Positions 44,863 to 53,524 of a stretch of DNA of 64,000 nt are shown here, piece by piece. Origin of the DNA: CAVTPD01 sp963736575 (GTDB taxonomy: Bacteria; Bacteroidota; Bacteroidia; Cytophagales; JAAEPT01); contig CAVTPD010000003.1 of assembly GCA_963736575.1 (NCBI GenBank), positions 1,054,001-1,118,000 of the forward strand. Reading direction: 5' to 3'. The notes under the pieces are model-generated. The model had not been told where the DNA came from. It worked only from the letters and a program-made list of their open reading frames with translations, and made no database searches. Each line of letters opens with the position of its first letter. Position 1 is the first letter of the stretch. The position numbers and the translations under genes were made by a program.

Positions 44863-46539
44863 CTATTTAATACATTCGTTTATGCAACAGAGCAAGGCTT
44901 TTCGGCTAATGGGTTTTCTTAATACACTTACTAGATTTAACTCTTTCTTTTCCTCATCAAATGAAGTAAGTGCATCTGCCGTTAATAAATGAAAACAAGC
45001 ATTTTTACTAAGGTTATTCTCATCTGCTTTAATTGTTCTAATTACCTCAACACCATTCATGTCTGGCATATGGTAATCCATTAATACAATAGTAAACACC
45101 TCATTCTGTGTTTTTTGTAAAGCTTCTGTGCCGCTAGAACACATCTCAAATGGTATTTCATACGACTTTAACATTTGTTTGAAGACAAATTGATTCATAT
45201 CGTTGTCTTCCACCAAAAGAATTTTAGCTTTTTTATAATTAGGATGAAGTTTAATGGTTACTTCAGAAAACTCGTTTTCCAAAACATCCGCTACAGAGTA
45301 TTCTAATTCAACATAAAAAGTAGTACCTACACCGTTAGTGCTTTTCATGTTAATAAAACCATTTTGCAGCTCTACTATTTTTTTAACAATAGAAAGGCCT
45401 AGACCAGTACCGCCATGTTTTCGGGTATTTTTATATTCGGCTTGGGTAAATTTTTCAAAAACTAAATCATGCTGATCTTCGGGAATTCCAATGCCTGTAT
45501 CTTCAATTACAAAAACTATTTTTGCTTTTTGATTGGTTTTTTCCGCACAACTTATAGTTAATGTAATACTGCCTTCGTTAGTGAATTTTAAAGCGTTGTC
45601 TAAAAGATTAATTAAAATCTGGCTTAAACGATTTACATCACCCATTAAATTAACAGGTACATCTTCCTCTAGAATTACAGAGAACATTATATTCTTCTCT
45701 TTGGCTCTAAAAGCTAAGCTGTTTTCAATCTCCTTAATTTCTTTTTCCAAGTTAAATACTTCCTCTTTCAGCGTTATTTTTCTGGATTCTAGTTTAGAAT
45801 AGTCTAGAATATCGTTCACTAAAGCCAATAGCCTTTTAGCGGAAGATTTTAATACCGAAATATTATCGTCTAAATGTTCGTCTTTGGCAGATACCAAATC
45901 CGAAAGCCCAATAATGCCATTGAGCGGGGTCCTAATTTCATGAGACATAATAGAAAGGAACTCAGACTTGGCATCGTAAGCCTTCTTCAGTTCGTGTAAA
46001 GCAATCTGCAGTTGGTGTTCGGTCTTTCTATTTTGCTTTAAAAGTAAATAAACATTATAAGACAAACCACATCCTATAATTAAAAATAAATTGTTTCTAA
46101 CAAAAAGGAATTCCTTTTCAGTAACAGCATACATTACAAAATTCTCTGAAAAATAGTAGCCCAAAACATCTGCCATAAGACCCATAATCAAATTTGTAAC
46201 AAACAGCGTTAAGAGTATTTTTTTCTTTCGAATGTCTATTAAAAGAAAAATTAGAGGGAAATAGCTTACATAAAAAATTAGTGAATTAACTGTATTGCCA
46301 AAAGCAAAAACATAAACAAAGGGAAGGGTAAAAAAATCTAAAAGGATAATTATAGGAATGGCATTAACCCAACGGTCTTTCTTAAAATAATTAAGAAGAA
46401 CCACATTAACCATAAGGGTAATAAGCATGTGATATGCTAAAACATTAAAGCCATGCCATAAATAGAAGACAAGAAAAAAAAGCTTTGCATAGATAGAAAT
46501 ATTAAGAGTAATCTTAATAACGTTTTTTCTATTTGTCAT
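44863..46539 (-). CDS. Hybrid sensor histidine kinase/response regulator
   Basis: 558 residues from the ATG at 46539; a TTG ten codons upstream is a poor start. About six transmembrane helices (1-180) form the sensor, followed by a HisKA domain (KSEFLSIMSHEIRTPLNGIIGLSDLV; phospho-His), an HATPase domain (NLLDNALKFTNEG N-box, DTGIGIPEDQ, GGTGLGLSIVKKIV G2 box) and a C-terminal receiver (KILLVEDNDMNQF, VLMDYHMPDMNG with phospho-Asp, VLRKPISR with the conserved Lys). No output domain follows, so it relays to another protein. The signal is unknown. Divergent from the isocitrate dehydrogenase. Confidence 0.9.
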   Translation of the reverse strand: MTNRKNVIKITLNISIYAKLFFLVFYLWHGFNVLAYHMLITLMVNVVLLNYFKKDRWVNAIPIIILLDFFTLPFVYVFAFGNTVNSLIFYVSYFPLIFLLIDIRKKKILLTLFVTNLIMGLMADVLGYYFSENFVMYAVTEKEFLFVRNNLFLIIGCGLSYNVYLLLKQNRKTEHQLQIALHELKKAYDAKSEFLSIMSHEIRTPLNGIIGLSDLVSAKDEHLDDNISVLKSSAKRLLALVNDILDYSKLESRKITLKEEVFNLEKEIKEIENSLAFRAKEKNIMFSVILEEDVPVNLMGDVNRLSQILINLLDNALKFTNEGSITLTISCAEKTNQKAKIVFVIEDTGIGIPEDQHDLVFEKFTQAEYKNTRKHGGTGLGLSIVKKIVELQNGFINMKSTNGVGTTFYVELEYSVADVLENEFSEVTIKLHPNYKKAKILLVEDNDMNQFVFKQMLKSYEIPFEMCSSGTEALQKTQNEVFTIVLMDYHMPDMNGVEVIRTIKADENNLSKNACFHLLTADALTSFDEEKKELNLVSVLRKPISRKALLCCINECIK

Positions 46540-46745
46540 TAGTAGTGAGTAGCAGCGGGGGTAAGACAAGTCCGAAAACGTTCACAAGCTAAAAAAAAGT
46601 TACAAAACAATGAACGAATTTCTTTCCTTTAAAGAAGAGGGTTATATTTACCCTACCTTTATTTTAGAGGTTTTTAATTACCTAATAGACGTTTAACTGT
46701 GTAATTCATGGTTAGACTACTATAGTAAAATAACATTTAAAACTT

Positions 46746-48968
46746 ATGGCTACACAAGATCCAAAGATCATTTATACCATCACGGATGAGGCTCCAATGC
46801 TAGCAACTCACTCCTTTCTTCCTATTGTTGAAGCATTTGCAGCACCTACTGGTGTTAAATTTGAAACCAGAGATATTTCTCTTGCAGGCAGAATCTTGGC
46901 TAACTTTCCAGAATTCTTAAGCGAAGACCAAAAAGTTAGCGATGCCTTAGCAGAATTAGGTGAGCTTGCTACAACTCCCGAAGCTAATATTATTAAGCTT
47001 CCTAATGTTTCTGCTTCAATTCCTCAGTTGAATTCCGCCATTAAGGAATTACAAGCGCAAGGTTATAAACTTCCTAATTACCCCGCCAACCCTTCTAACG
47101 AAGAAGAAAAAACAATTAAAGCGAAATATGCTAAAGTTTTAGGTTCGGCAGTAAACCCAGTTTTACGTGAAGGTAACTCAGACAGAAGAGCACCTAAAGC
47201 GGTTAAAAACTTCGCAAAAAAACACCCGCACAGAATGGGTAAGTGGTCTGCTGATTCTAAATCGCACGTTGCAAGCATGTCTAACAACGATTTCTACGGT
47301 TCAGAAAAATCAACTACAATACCTTCGGCTTCAGAATTTAAAATACAATTTGTAGGCACTAACGGTACAGAAGAATTAAAAGGATTTGCTCCTTTAGAAG
47401 CAGGTGAAATTATCGACAGTTCTGTAATGAGCATTTCGGCTTTAAAATCTTTTATTGCTGAAGAAATTGAAGACGCTAAAGCTAATGATGTATTGTTCTC
47501 TTTACATATGAAAGCAACTATGATGAAGGTTTCTGACCCTATCATCTTTGGTGCAGCTGTAGAAGTTTTCTATGCAGATGTATTTGAAAAATACGCAGAT
47601 CTTTTTGCTGAATTAAATGTTACATCAACCAATGGTCTTGGTGACGTTTACAATAAAATTGCTGGTCATGCTAAAGAAGCGGAAGTAAAAGCAGCTATAG
47701 AAGCTGTTTATGCTAAAAGCCCTTCCGTAGCTATGGTAAATTCTGACAAAGGAATTACCAACCTACATGTTCCTTCAGATGTAATTATTGATGCTTCTAT
47801 GCCAGCAATGATCCGTACATCGGGTCAAATGTGGAATGCATCCGGAGAACAACAAGATACGAAAGCTGTAATTCCAGACAGATGTTATGCTGGTGTTTAC
47901 CAAGCAACAATGGACTTCTGTAAGAAAAATGGTGCTTTTGATCCAGCAACTATGGGCTCTGTGCCTAATGTTGGTTTAATGGCAAAAAAAGCAGAAGAAT
48001 ACGGTTCTCACGATAAAACATTCCAATTAAGCGCTTCTGGTAAGGTACAGGTAGTAGACAAAGCGGGTTCGGTTTTATTAGAACAAACGGTTGAAGCGGG
48101 TGATATTTTCAGAATGTGCCAAGTAAAAGATGCACCAATACAAGACTGGGTTAAATTAGCGGTTAACAGAGCTAAAGCAACAGGTGTACCGGCTATTTTC
48201 TGGTTAGATGAAAACAGAGCCCACGATGCTGAAATGATCAAAAAAGTAACTACTTACTTAAAAGATCACGACACGGCGGGTTTAGAAATTTTAATTAAAG
48301 ATCCAGTTGCCGCTACGGACTATACTTTAGAAAGAATTATTAAAGGCGAAGATACTATTTCGGTTACAGGTAACGTATTGCGTGATTATTTAACCGATTT
48401 ATTCCCAATCCTAGAATTAGGAACTTCCGCAAAAATGCTTTCTATTGTTCCTTTAATGAACGGTGGTGGTTTATTTGAAACTGGTGCTGGTGGTTCTGCC
48501 CCTAAGCATGTAGAGCAATTTATTACTGAAAACTATTTACGTTGGGATTCATTAGGAGAATTCTTAGCCTTAGCGGTTTCTTTAGAGCACCTTTCTGAAA
48601 CATTTAACAACCCTAAAGCAAAAGTTTTAGCGGAAACATTAGATGCTGCAACGGGTAAATTCTTAGACAACGATAAATCTCCGGCTCGTAAAATTGGCCA
48701 AATAGATAATAGAGGTTCTCACTTCTATTTAGCACTTTATTGGGCGCAGGAATTAGCGGCGCAAGATAAAGATGCAGATTTAAAAGCCACTTTTACTGAA
48801 GTAGCTAAATCCTTAACTGACAACGAAGCTAAAATTATAGAAGAGTTGAATTCTGTACAAGGTAGCCCAGTTGAAATTAAAGGTTATTACAAGCCAAATG
48901 AAGCATTAACTTCTGCAGCTATGAGGCCAAGTGCAACGTTAAACGCAACACTAGCAAAAATCTCATAA
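46746..48968 (+). CDS. icd: Monomeric NADP-dependent isocitrate dehydrogenase
   Basis: 740 residues, the size of the monomeric IDH (IDH-II) type. Strong similarity in opening IYTITDEAPMLATHSFLPIVEAF and in KHPHRMGKWSADSKSHVASM, a conserved site of this family, with VNSDKGITNLHVPSDVIIDASMPAMIR and GAGGSAPKHVEQF. It oxidises isocitrate to 2-oxoglutarate with NADP+ in the TCA cycle. It is unrelated in size to the usual dimeric Icd (about 420 residues). Monocistronic, flanked by a terminator at 48991. Confidence 0.95.
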   Translation: MATQDPKIIYTITDEAPMLATHSFLPIVEAFAAPTGVKFETRDISLAGRILANFPEFLSEDQKVSDALAELGELATTPEANIIKLPNVSASIPQLNSAIKELQAQGYKLPNYPANPSNEEEKTIKAKYAKVLGSAVNPVLREGNSDRRAPKAVKNFAKKHPHRMGKWSADSKSHVASMSNNDFYGSEKSTTIPSASEFKIQFVGTNGTEELKGFAPLEAGEIIDSSVMSISALKSFIAEEIEDAKANDVLFSLHMKATMMKVSDPIIFGAAVEVFYADVFEKYADLFAELNVTSTNGLGDVYNKIAGHAKEAEVKAAIEAVYAKSPSVAMVNSDKGITNLHVPSDVIIDASMPAMIRTSGQMWNASGEQQDTKAVIPDRCYAGVYQATMDFCKKNGAFDPATMGSVPNVGLMAKKAEEYGSHDKTFQLSASGKVQVVDKAGSVLLEQTVEAGDIFRMCQVKDAPIQDWVKLAVNRAKATGVPAIFWLDENRAHDAEMIKKVTTYLKDHDTAGLEILIKDPVAATDYTLERIIKGEDTISVTGNVLRDYLTDLFPILELGTSAKMLSIVPLMNGGGLFETGAGGSAPKHVEQFITENYLRWDSLGEFLALAVSLEHLSETFNNPKAKVLAETLDAATGKFLDNDKSPARKIGQIDNRGSHFYLALYWAQELAAQDKDADLKATFTEVAKSLTDNEAKIIEELNSVQGSPVEIKGYYKPNEALTSAAMRPSATLNATLAKIS

Positions 48969-48990
48969 TCAACCTTTTGGTGATATACTT

Positions 48991-49024
48991 AAAATCCCCC
49001 AACATTACATTGGGGGATTTTTTG
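48991..49024 (+). terminator. Terminator after isocitrate dehydrogenase
   Basis: Perfect 12-bp stem AAAATCCCCCAA/TTGGGGGATTTT with a seven-base loop and T-run. Confidence 0.9.
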
Positions 49025-49071
49025 TTTAGTACCTATTATGAATATCTTGTTTTCTTTCTCAACTTTATAGA

Positions 49072-49815
49072 ATGAAAAGTCTTTTTCTATTGCTTTTAGG
49101 CATAATACTTTACTCAACTTCTTATGCTCAGGTACTTTTTGGACCAAGAGTTGGCGTTAATATTTCACAGCTTAATTGGGTTGAAGGAGATCCTGGCTAT
49201 ACTAAAGGGATTGATCCCCATAACGAATCTATTTATGCTTGGCATGTTGGTAACATGTTTAGTATAGACGCCACCAAAAAAATCACCTTTAGAGCCGGCA
49301 TTTTATTAAACCGCTTAGGTTCAAAACAGCAGTACAGAGACCAAAACAACACTTTAGTAAATAAAGAAATTGGTCTTACTTATTTAAATGTGCCGCTAGA
49401 TTTTGTTTTATCTATACCTGTTTATAGATACAATAAACTTCAGATTTCGGTAGGTAATTATTTTCAATATTGCTTAGGCGGAAATGTAAAAATGGAAACT
49501 AACCAAAGAACAACAGAGCATAAGGCACAATTTAATGCGGTCTATTACAATTCCAATGCTGCTGACTACAATTTTGCTAGATTTGATTTAGGCATAAATG
49601 TAGGTTTGGGGTTAAAAGTACCTCAGTTTTTATTTATGGCCCAAGCTGGTTTAGGCTTATTTAATACTAGGCCTACACCACCTGTAAATTATAACAGCAA
49701 TACCAATATTGATACCGGTACTGTAGACTCTGAGTTTTGGACAAACATCAATTTTTCGGTCACCTATTTTATTAACGATAAAACGGGGTATGAATTAGAC
49801 ATGGAAGGATACTAG
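49072..49815 (+). CDS. PorT-like outer-membrane beta-barrel protein, paralog 1
   Basis: 247 residues. A signal peptide ends in SYAQ; the mature N-terminus LFGPRVGVNISQLNW begins a small beta-barrel of the outer-membrane protein beta-barrel (PF13568) family, to which the T9SS component PorT also belongs. Close relatives are encoded at 49869 and 51783 (GPKIGGNLSKFHW, GPSYGVNLSKLQW). No function is assigned. It is transcribed together with paralog 2 or separately; 53 bases lie between them. Confidence 0.75.
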   Translation: MKSLFLLLLGIILYSTSYAQVLFGPRVGVNISQLNWVEGDPGYTKGIDPHNESIYAWHVGNMFSIDATKKITFRAGILLNRLGSKQQYRDQNNTLVNKEIGLTYLNVPLDFVLSIPVYRYNKLQISVGNYFQYCLGGNVKMETNQRTTEHKAQFNAVYYNSNAADYNFARFDLGINVGLGLKVPQFLFMAQAGLGLFNTRPTPPVNYNSNTNIDTGTVDSEFWTNINFSVTYFINDKTGYELDMEGY

Positions 49816-49868
49816 CACTTTTTTTTAAAAAAGATTGTTTAGGGTAAATAAATCAAAAACAATCGAAT

Positions 49869-50555
49869 ATGAAGAAACTCTATACTTTACTTGCTTTTAC
49901 TGTAATGGCATCAATTTCAAATGCCCAAATGACATTCGGTCCAAAAATAGGGGGTAATCTATCTAAATTCCATTGGTCTGAAGGGGTAAATAACGATTCT
50001 GATCCTAATTATGAATATGATTTAGGTTGGCAAATTGGTGGGGTCATTGATTATAAACTTGGCGAAAAGCTATCTGTTAGGCCAGGTATACTCTTAAACA
50101 AATTATCTGCAAAATATAAGGCAGAAGATGTTGAAACCACTTATAGTTCAACTTATATTCAGTTACCAATAGATTTAGTTTTAAGTCTGCCTCTCTCATC
50201 TTATCATTTAAAACTCTCCGTGGGTCCCTATTTTCAAAGGGGAATTTCAGGTAAAGTAAAAAGAGAGTCTGGTAATACTTCAGATGAAAGAGAGATTTTG
50301 TTTGAAAAAATACCAGATAATTATGATCCTTCCGATAATGATATTTATGCTAATCCCTGGGATATAGGGGTTAATTTTGGTATTGGTTACCAAATAGAAT
50401 ACTTTTTAATTACATTTCAATATGGATTAGGCTTGTCTAATACGGCTTATAAATATAAAAATGAGCCAGCTAATTATGACAGAAAAGATGAAGAAAAAAA
50501 GAGGTGGTCTAACTTTACGTTAAGCTTAGCTTATTTATTTCATCCTGAAAATTAA
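49869..50555 (+). CDS. PorT-like outer-membrane beta-barrel protein, paralog 2
   Basis: 228 residues. A signal peptide ends in SNAQ, and the mature start MTFGPKIGGNLSKFHWSEG aligns with the two flanking paralogs. Alternating hydrophobic strands (LSVRPGILLNKLSAKY, YIQLPIDLVLSLPLSSYHLKLSVGPYF) and a C-terminal LSLAYLF fit a small eight- to ten-stranded barrel. Ligand and role unknown. A terminator follows. Confidence 0.75.
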   Translation: MKKLYTLLAFTVMASISNAQMTFGPKIGGNLSKFHWSEGVNNDSDPNYEYDLGWQIGGVIDYKLGEKLSVRPGILLNKLSAKYKAEDVETTYSSTYIQLPIDLVLSLPLSSYHLKLSVGPYFQRGISGKVKRESGNTSDEREILFEKIPDNYDPSDNDIYANPWDIGVNFGIGYQIEYFLITFQYGLGLSNTAYKYKNEPANYDRKDEEKKRWSNFTLSLAYLFHPEN

Positions 50556-50568
50556 AAAATATACGAAG

Positions 50569-50597
50569 AGAGGCTGGTTAAATATCAGCCTCTTTTA
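50569..50597 (+). terminator. Terminator after PorT-like paralog 2
   Basis: Eight-bp stem AGAGGCTG/CAGCCTCT with a nine-base loop and TTTTAATT tail. Lies between convergent genes. Confidence 0.75.
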
Positions 50598-50622
50598 ATT
50601 CTTAAACCGCTATATCTTTATA

Positions 50623-51609
50623 TCAATTCCAAGCTAAGTTCTTTCTTGTTTTCCAATACGTATTTGCTTCTTCAGTTAATCCCGAAAGCTGTGAAAGCAA
50701 CTCTTCAGAAAGATTAATATTTGCTGCTTTACAATTAGATTCTAACTGTTTAACCGTTGAAGCACCACTTAAGGCTGTGCTTACCCATGGTTTTGCTAAT
50801 ACAAAAGCTAAAGCAAGCGCGTCCATTTTTACACCATGACTTTGAGCCATAGTCTGTAAAAAATTACTCTTTTGTTTAAAGTCGGCTTCTAGATTTCTGT
50901 TAGTTAATCTGCCATTGGCTACCCCCTCTTTAATAATGATTCCCAAACCTAAACCATGCGCCTTTTTTAACTGTTCTTCTGCCGAAGTTTCTAAAATGTT
51001 GTAAGTAGCCTGTACTGAACCGAAAAGTTGCTCTTTATTATTCTGTATAGTTAATGCTTTTTCAATTACTTGGGCTTGTTTGGGACCAGAGACAGAAAGT
51101 CCAATAATTAATCCTTCTTCTTTCATTTTCCAAAGTTGTTCTAAAACTTCTTGCTTATCCAGAACACCACTTTCCAAAGTAGCAGAATGGATGTGGTAAA
51201 TATTTAATTGTTCACCTATAATAGATTTAGATTCAGTAAACTGTGTTTTAAGATTTTCTATAGAATGTTCTTTTACTTCATGTACAGGTGCATCTACTTT
51301 CCAATTGGCGGTGTATTTATAGCCCCATTTAGAGCCAACAACTATATTTTCAGTACCTGTTGATTGTAACCAATCGGCTAAAAAATTTTCGGCTAAACCA
51401 TAACTTCTAGCTGCATCAAAATAATTAATTCCTAATTCAATAGAACGGTTAAGAAGTTCAAAACATCGGGCTTTCATAGCTTCTTTCAATCGGGAATTTT
51501 TAAAGTCTTCCGCATGACCTAAATTAATGTAACCCGGCCTACCCAACGCTGCTAAGCCTAAACCAATTCTTGAAACGTTGTACTTCGTATTAAAAATTTC
51601 CTTTTCCAT
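50623..51609 (-). CDS. Aldo/keto reductase
   Basis: 328 residues forming the AKR TIM barrel. Catalytic residues are visible: Asp and Tyr in INYFDAARSYG (FDTA.YG motif), Lys in GSKWGY, and His in YHIHSATL. The NADPH-binding region is less clear; SGASTVKQLESNCKA matches the cofactor loop. It reduces aldehydes or ketones with NADPH, or is a sugar dehydrogenase; the substrate is unknown. Its minus-strand position splits a run of plus-strand barrel paralogs, so insertion into the older cluster is plausible. Confidence 0.88.
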   Translation of the reverse strand: MEKEIFNTKYNVSRIGLGLAALGRPGYINLGHAEDFKNSRLKEAMKARCFELLNRSIELGINYFDAARSYGLAENFLADWLQSTGTENIVVGSKWGYKYTANWKVDAPVHEVKEHSIENLKTQFTESKSIIGEQLNIYHIHSATLESGVLDKQEVLEQLWKMKEEGLIIGLSVSGPKQAQVIEKALTIQNNKEQLFGSVQATYNILETSAEEQLKKAHGLGLGIIIKEGVANGRLTNRNLEADFKQKSNFLQTMAQSHGVKMDALALAFVLAKPWVSTALSGASTVKQLESNCKAANINLSEELLSQLSGLTEEANTYWKTRKNLAWN

Positions 51610-51743
51610 TTATGCTTTTCTTCTCAGCATGAAAATAGTTCAAATGAATGGGTTCCTAAAATGAATGACACTCTAATATTAATACTATGTAAGAAGGTAA
51701 CATTCTATATTATAATAAGTGTAACTAATTGTTTGTAGTCTGT

Positions 51744-51751
51744 TATATTTG
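51744..51751 (+). promoter_or_regulatory. Probable -7 box for barrel paralog 3 (TATATTTG)
   Basis: TAnnTTTG match 31 bases before the ATG at 51783. A TTTG at 51732-51735 is too close to be a standard -33 element. Confidence 0.5.
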
Positions 51752-51782
51752 TTACAGTTTTTAGCATGATATTAATAGAGAA

Positions 51783-52496
51783 ATGAAAAAACAGATTCTA
51801 CTTTTAACTTTTTTAAGCATTATATATTGTGGGTTTTCTCAAATTACTTTAGGCCCTAGTTATGGTGTAAATTTGTCTAAATTACAATGGTACCAAGGTA
51901 TTGATGAATATAAAACAGGTGATCCGAATAGTAGTTTTCAAATAGGTTGGAATGTGGGTTCTGTAGCCAACATCAGGTTTACAGATTTATTCTCTATGCG
52001 TGTAGGTTTACGTTTAAACAACATGCGCACCAGTCAAAAATACTATACAGATAATAGAGAGTTGTTTAAAAAAGACATTAGTATATATTATTTTCGAAAT
52101 GAATTCACTAATGTATTCTCATTTCCAGTATCAGACAAAGTAAAAGTCCAAGCAATAATAGGTTTGTATTTACAATTAGGGCTAGGGGGTGATGTTAACA
52201 TCAATTATAAAAATAAAAACATACATAAATCTGCTGGATTTTCAAGAATATCAGATATTGATGAAAAACAATTTAATTTTAATCTATTTGACCCTGGGTT
52301 TACTGTAGGTCTTGGTGTTGATATAAACAGTTTTGTAGTGGCTACAACTTTTGATTTAGGTGTTTTTAAAGTTAACCCTAATACTGGTGGTTCAGACTAT
52401 ATGTATAATAACCGAAAGTACGGAGATAGAGAATATTGGAGAAGTGTTAATCTTTCGGTGACTTACTTTTTCAGTTTTAAGAAGTCTAAACGTTAA
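51783..52496 (+). CDS. PorT-like outer-membrane beta-barrel protein, paralog 3
   Basis: 237 residues. The signal peptide ends at GFSQ; mature start ITLGPSYGVNLSKLQWYQG aligns with paralogs 1 and 2. Strands such as FSMRVGLRLNNM and VKVQAIIGLYLQLGLGG and a C-terminal NLSVTYFFSF fit a small barrel. Separated from the other two by the reductase gene on the opposite strand. Its last four bases overlap the end of the PAS-LuxR gene on the minus strand, so no terminator is seen between them. Confidence 0.75.
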   Translation: MKKQILLLTFLSIIYCGFSQITLGPSYGVNLSKLQWYQGIDEYKTGDPNSSFQIGWNVGSVANIRFTDLFSMRVGLRLNNMRTSQKYYTDNRELFKKDISIYYFRNEFTNVFSFPVSDKVKVQAIIGLYLQLGLGGDVNINYKNKNIHKSAGFSRISDIDEKQFNFNLFDPGFTVGLGVDINSFVVATTFDLGVFKVNPNTGGSDYMYNNRKYGDREYWRSVNLSVTYFFSFKKSKR

Positions 52497-53245
52497 AAAA
52501 TATTATTGTCTAATGCGTATTTAACCAACTCTACCGATTTTTTTAAATCAATTTTCTTAAGCATATTTTTACGGTGCGTAACTACTGTGCTCTCACCAAT
52601 ACAAAGTTTTTCGGCTATTTCTTTACCGCTAAAACCATTTACCATTTCTTTTAAAACGTCCATTTCACGTATAGTAAAGAGAGATTTCCCCCAAGAAAAT
52701 CGTAAAACTTCATCATCTTTAAATCTAATTCTTGCTTCTGGAATACCCGCCTTTTTCTGGTCACTTATATCTGTAAAGATGTTTAGTAAATAAACCATCT
52801 TTTGGTCTGATGCCATTTCTAGAATTGACGTATTTCTTAAAAAGCGTAGGTAATACCCTTCCTTATGTTTTAATCTATAATCCACAGAAAAGACAGATTT
52901 CTCTAATTCAAATTTTTCCTTTTTGGCAGCATATATATCCATACACCATAAAATGGATTTAAACAAAATCTCTTTATCGTCGGGATGGGTTAATTCATAC
53001 AATTTATCTGTTGTAAGCTCTTCTTTTTGATAACCCAATAAATGAGTGGTGTTTCTAGTTAAGAGTAACATAGAGAATTCTGAAAGGCCAGAGATATAGA
53101 CAAATTGATTACTGGTTAAAAACAGCGATTCAATTTTTTCTTTAAGAAGCCTTTCGTTTTCAGCATGTTCAGAAAGAGGCGCAACTTGACCAGAGGATAA
53201 AAAATCTTCTTTAAACTTTTTATAGCCGTCATTACTTTCAGACAT
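52493..53245 (-). CDS. PAS-domain LuxR-type transcriptional regulator
   Basis: 250 residues. A PAS-like sensor (about 45-160: FVYISGLSEFSMLLLTRNTTHLLGYQKEEL, then YELTHPDDKEIL and VDYRLKHKEGYYLRFLRNTSIL) is followed by a LuxR-type helix-turn-helix (about 180-245: LFTIREMDVLKEMVNGFSGKEIAEKLCIGESTVVTHRKNMLKKI). No receiver domain, so it may sense a small ligand or redox state directly. A perfect palindrome at 53354-53371 upstream may be its operator. Its 3' end overlaps the convergent barrel gene by four bases. Confidence 0.85.
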   Translation of the reverse strand: MSESNDGYKKFKEDFLSSGQVAPLSEHAENERLLKEKIESLFLTSNQFVYISGLSEFSMLLLTRNTTHLLGYQKEELTTDKLYELTHPDDKEILFKSILWCMDIYAAKKEKFELEKSVFSVDYRLKHKEGYYLRFLRNTSILEMASDQKMVYLLNIFTDISDQKKAGIPEARIRFKDDEVLRFSWGKSLFTIREMDVLKEMVNGFSGKEIAEKLCIGESTVVTHRKNMLKKIDLKKSVELVKYALDNNIF

Positions 53246-53312
53246 AAGTTATTTAAATGAACAAACAAAGATCAATTAATTTGATTGGCTTCTAAAACTA
53301 AAAATCTTCTTT

Positions 53313-53371
53313 TTTATGAATAAACACCTTCTATTTTACATTTATGAATAAATATCCCCATAAATGGGGAT
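53313..53371. promoter_or_regulatory. Direct repeat and palindrome upstream of the PAS-LuxR gene
   Basis: Two copies of TTTATGAATAAA (53313-53324 and 53341-53352) and a perfect 18-base palindrome ATCCCCATAAATGGGGAT (53354-53371), 68-126 bases upstream of the regulator's start. This fits an operator for a dimeric DNA-binding protein, but no function is shown. Confidence 0.5.
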
Positions 53372-53469
53372 TTCATATGTAGTTGATATAGGGTATTTTA
53401 GTGTGAGACAGTGAGTTACTTTATTTGAGTTGGTCCCTTAGATATAGTATCACGATTTTTCGTATTTTT

Positions 53470-53494
53470 ATAATGCACCCTAGCGGTGCATTAT
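53470..53494. repeat. Perfect 10-bp inverted repeat before rarA
   Basis: ATAATGCACC (53470-53479) and GGTGCATTAT (53485-53494) with a five-base loop, followed by CTTTTT. It lies 30 bases before the rarA ATG and may be a leader hairpin or weak terminator. Confidence 0.6.
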
Positions 53495-53524
53495 CTTTTT
53501 ATAGACAAAAATCTTCCAAATAGA

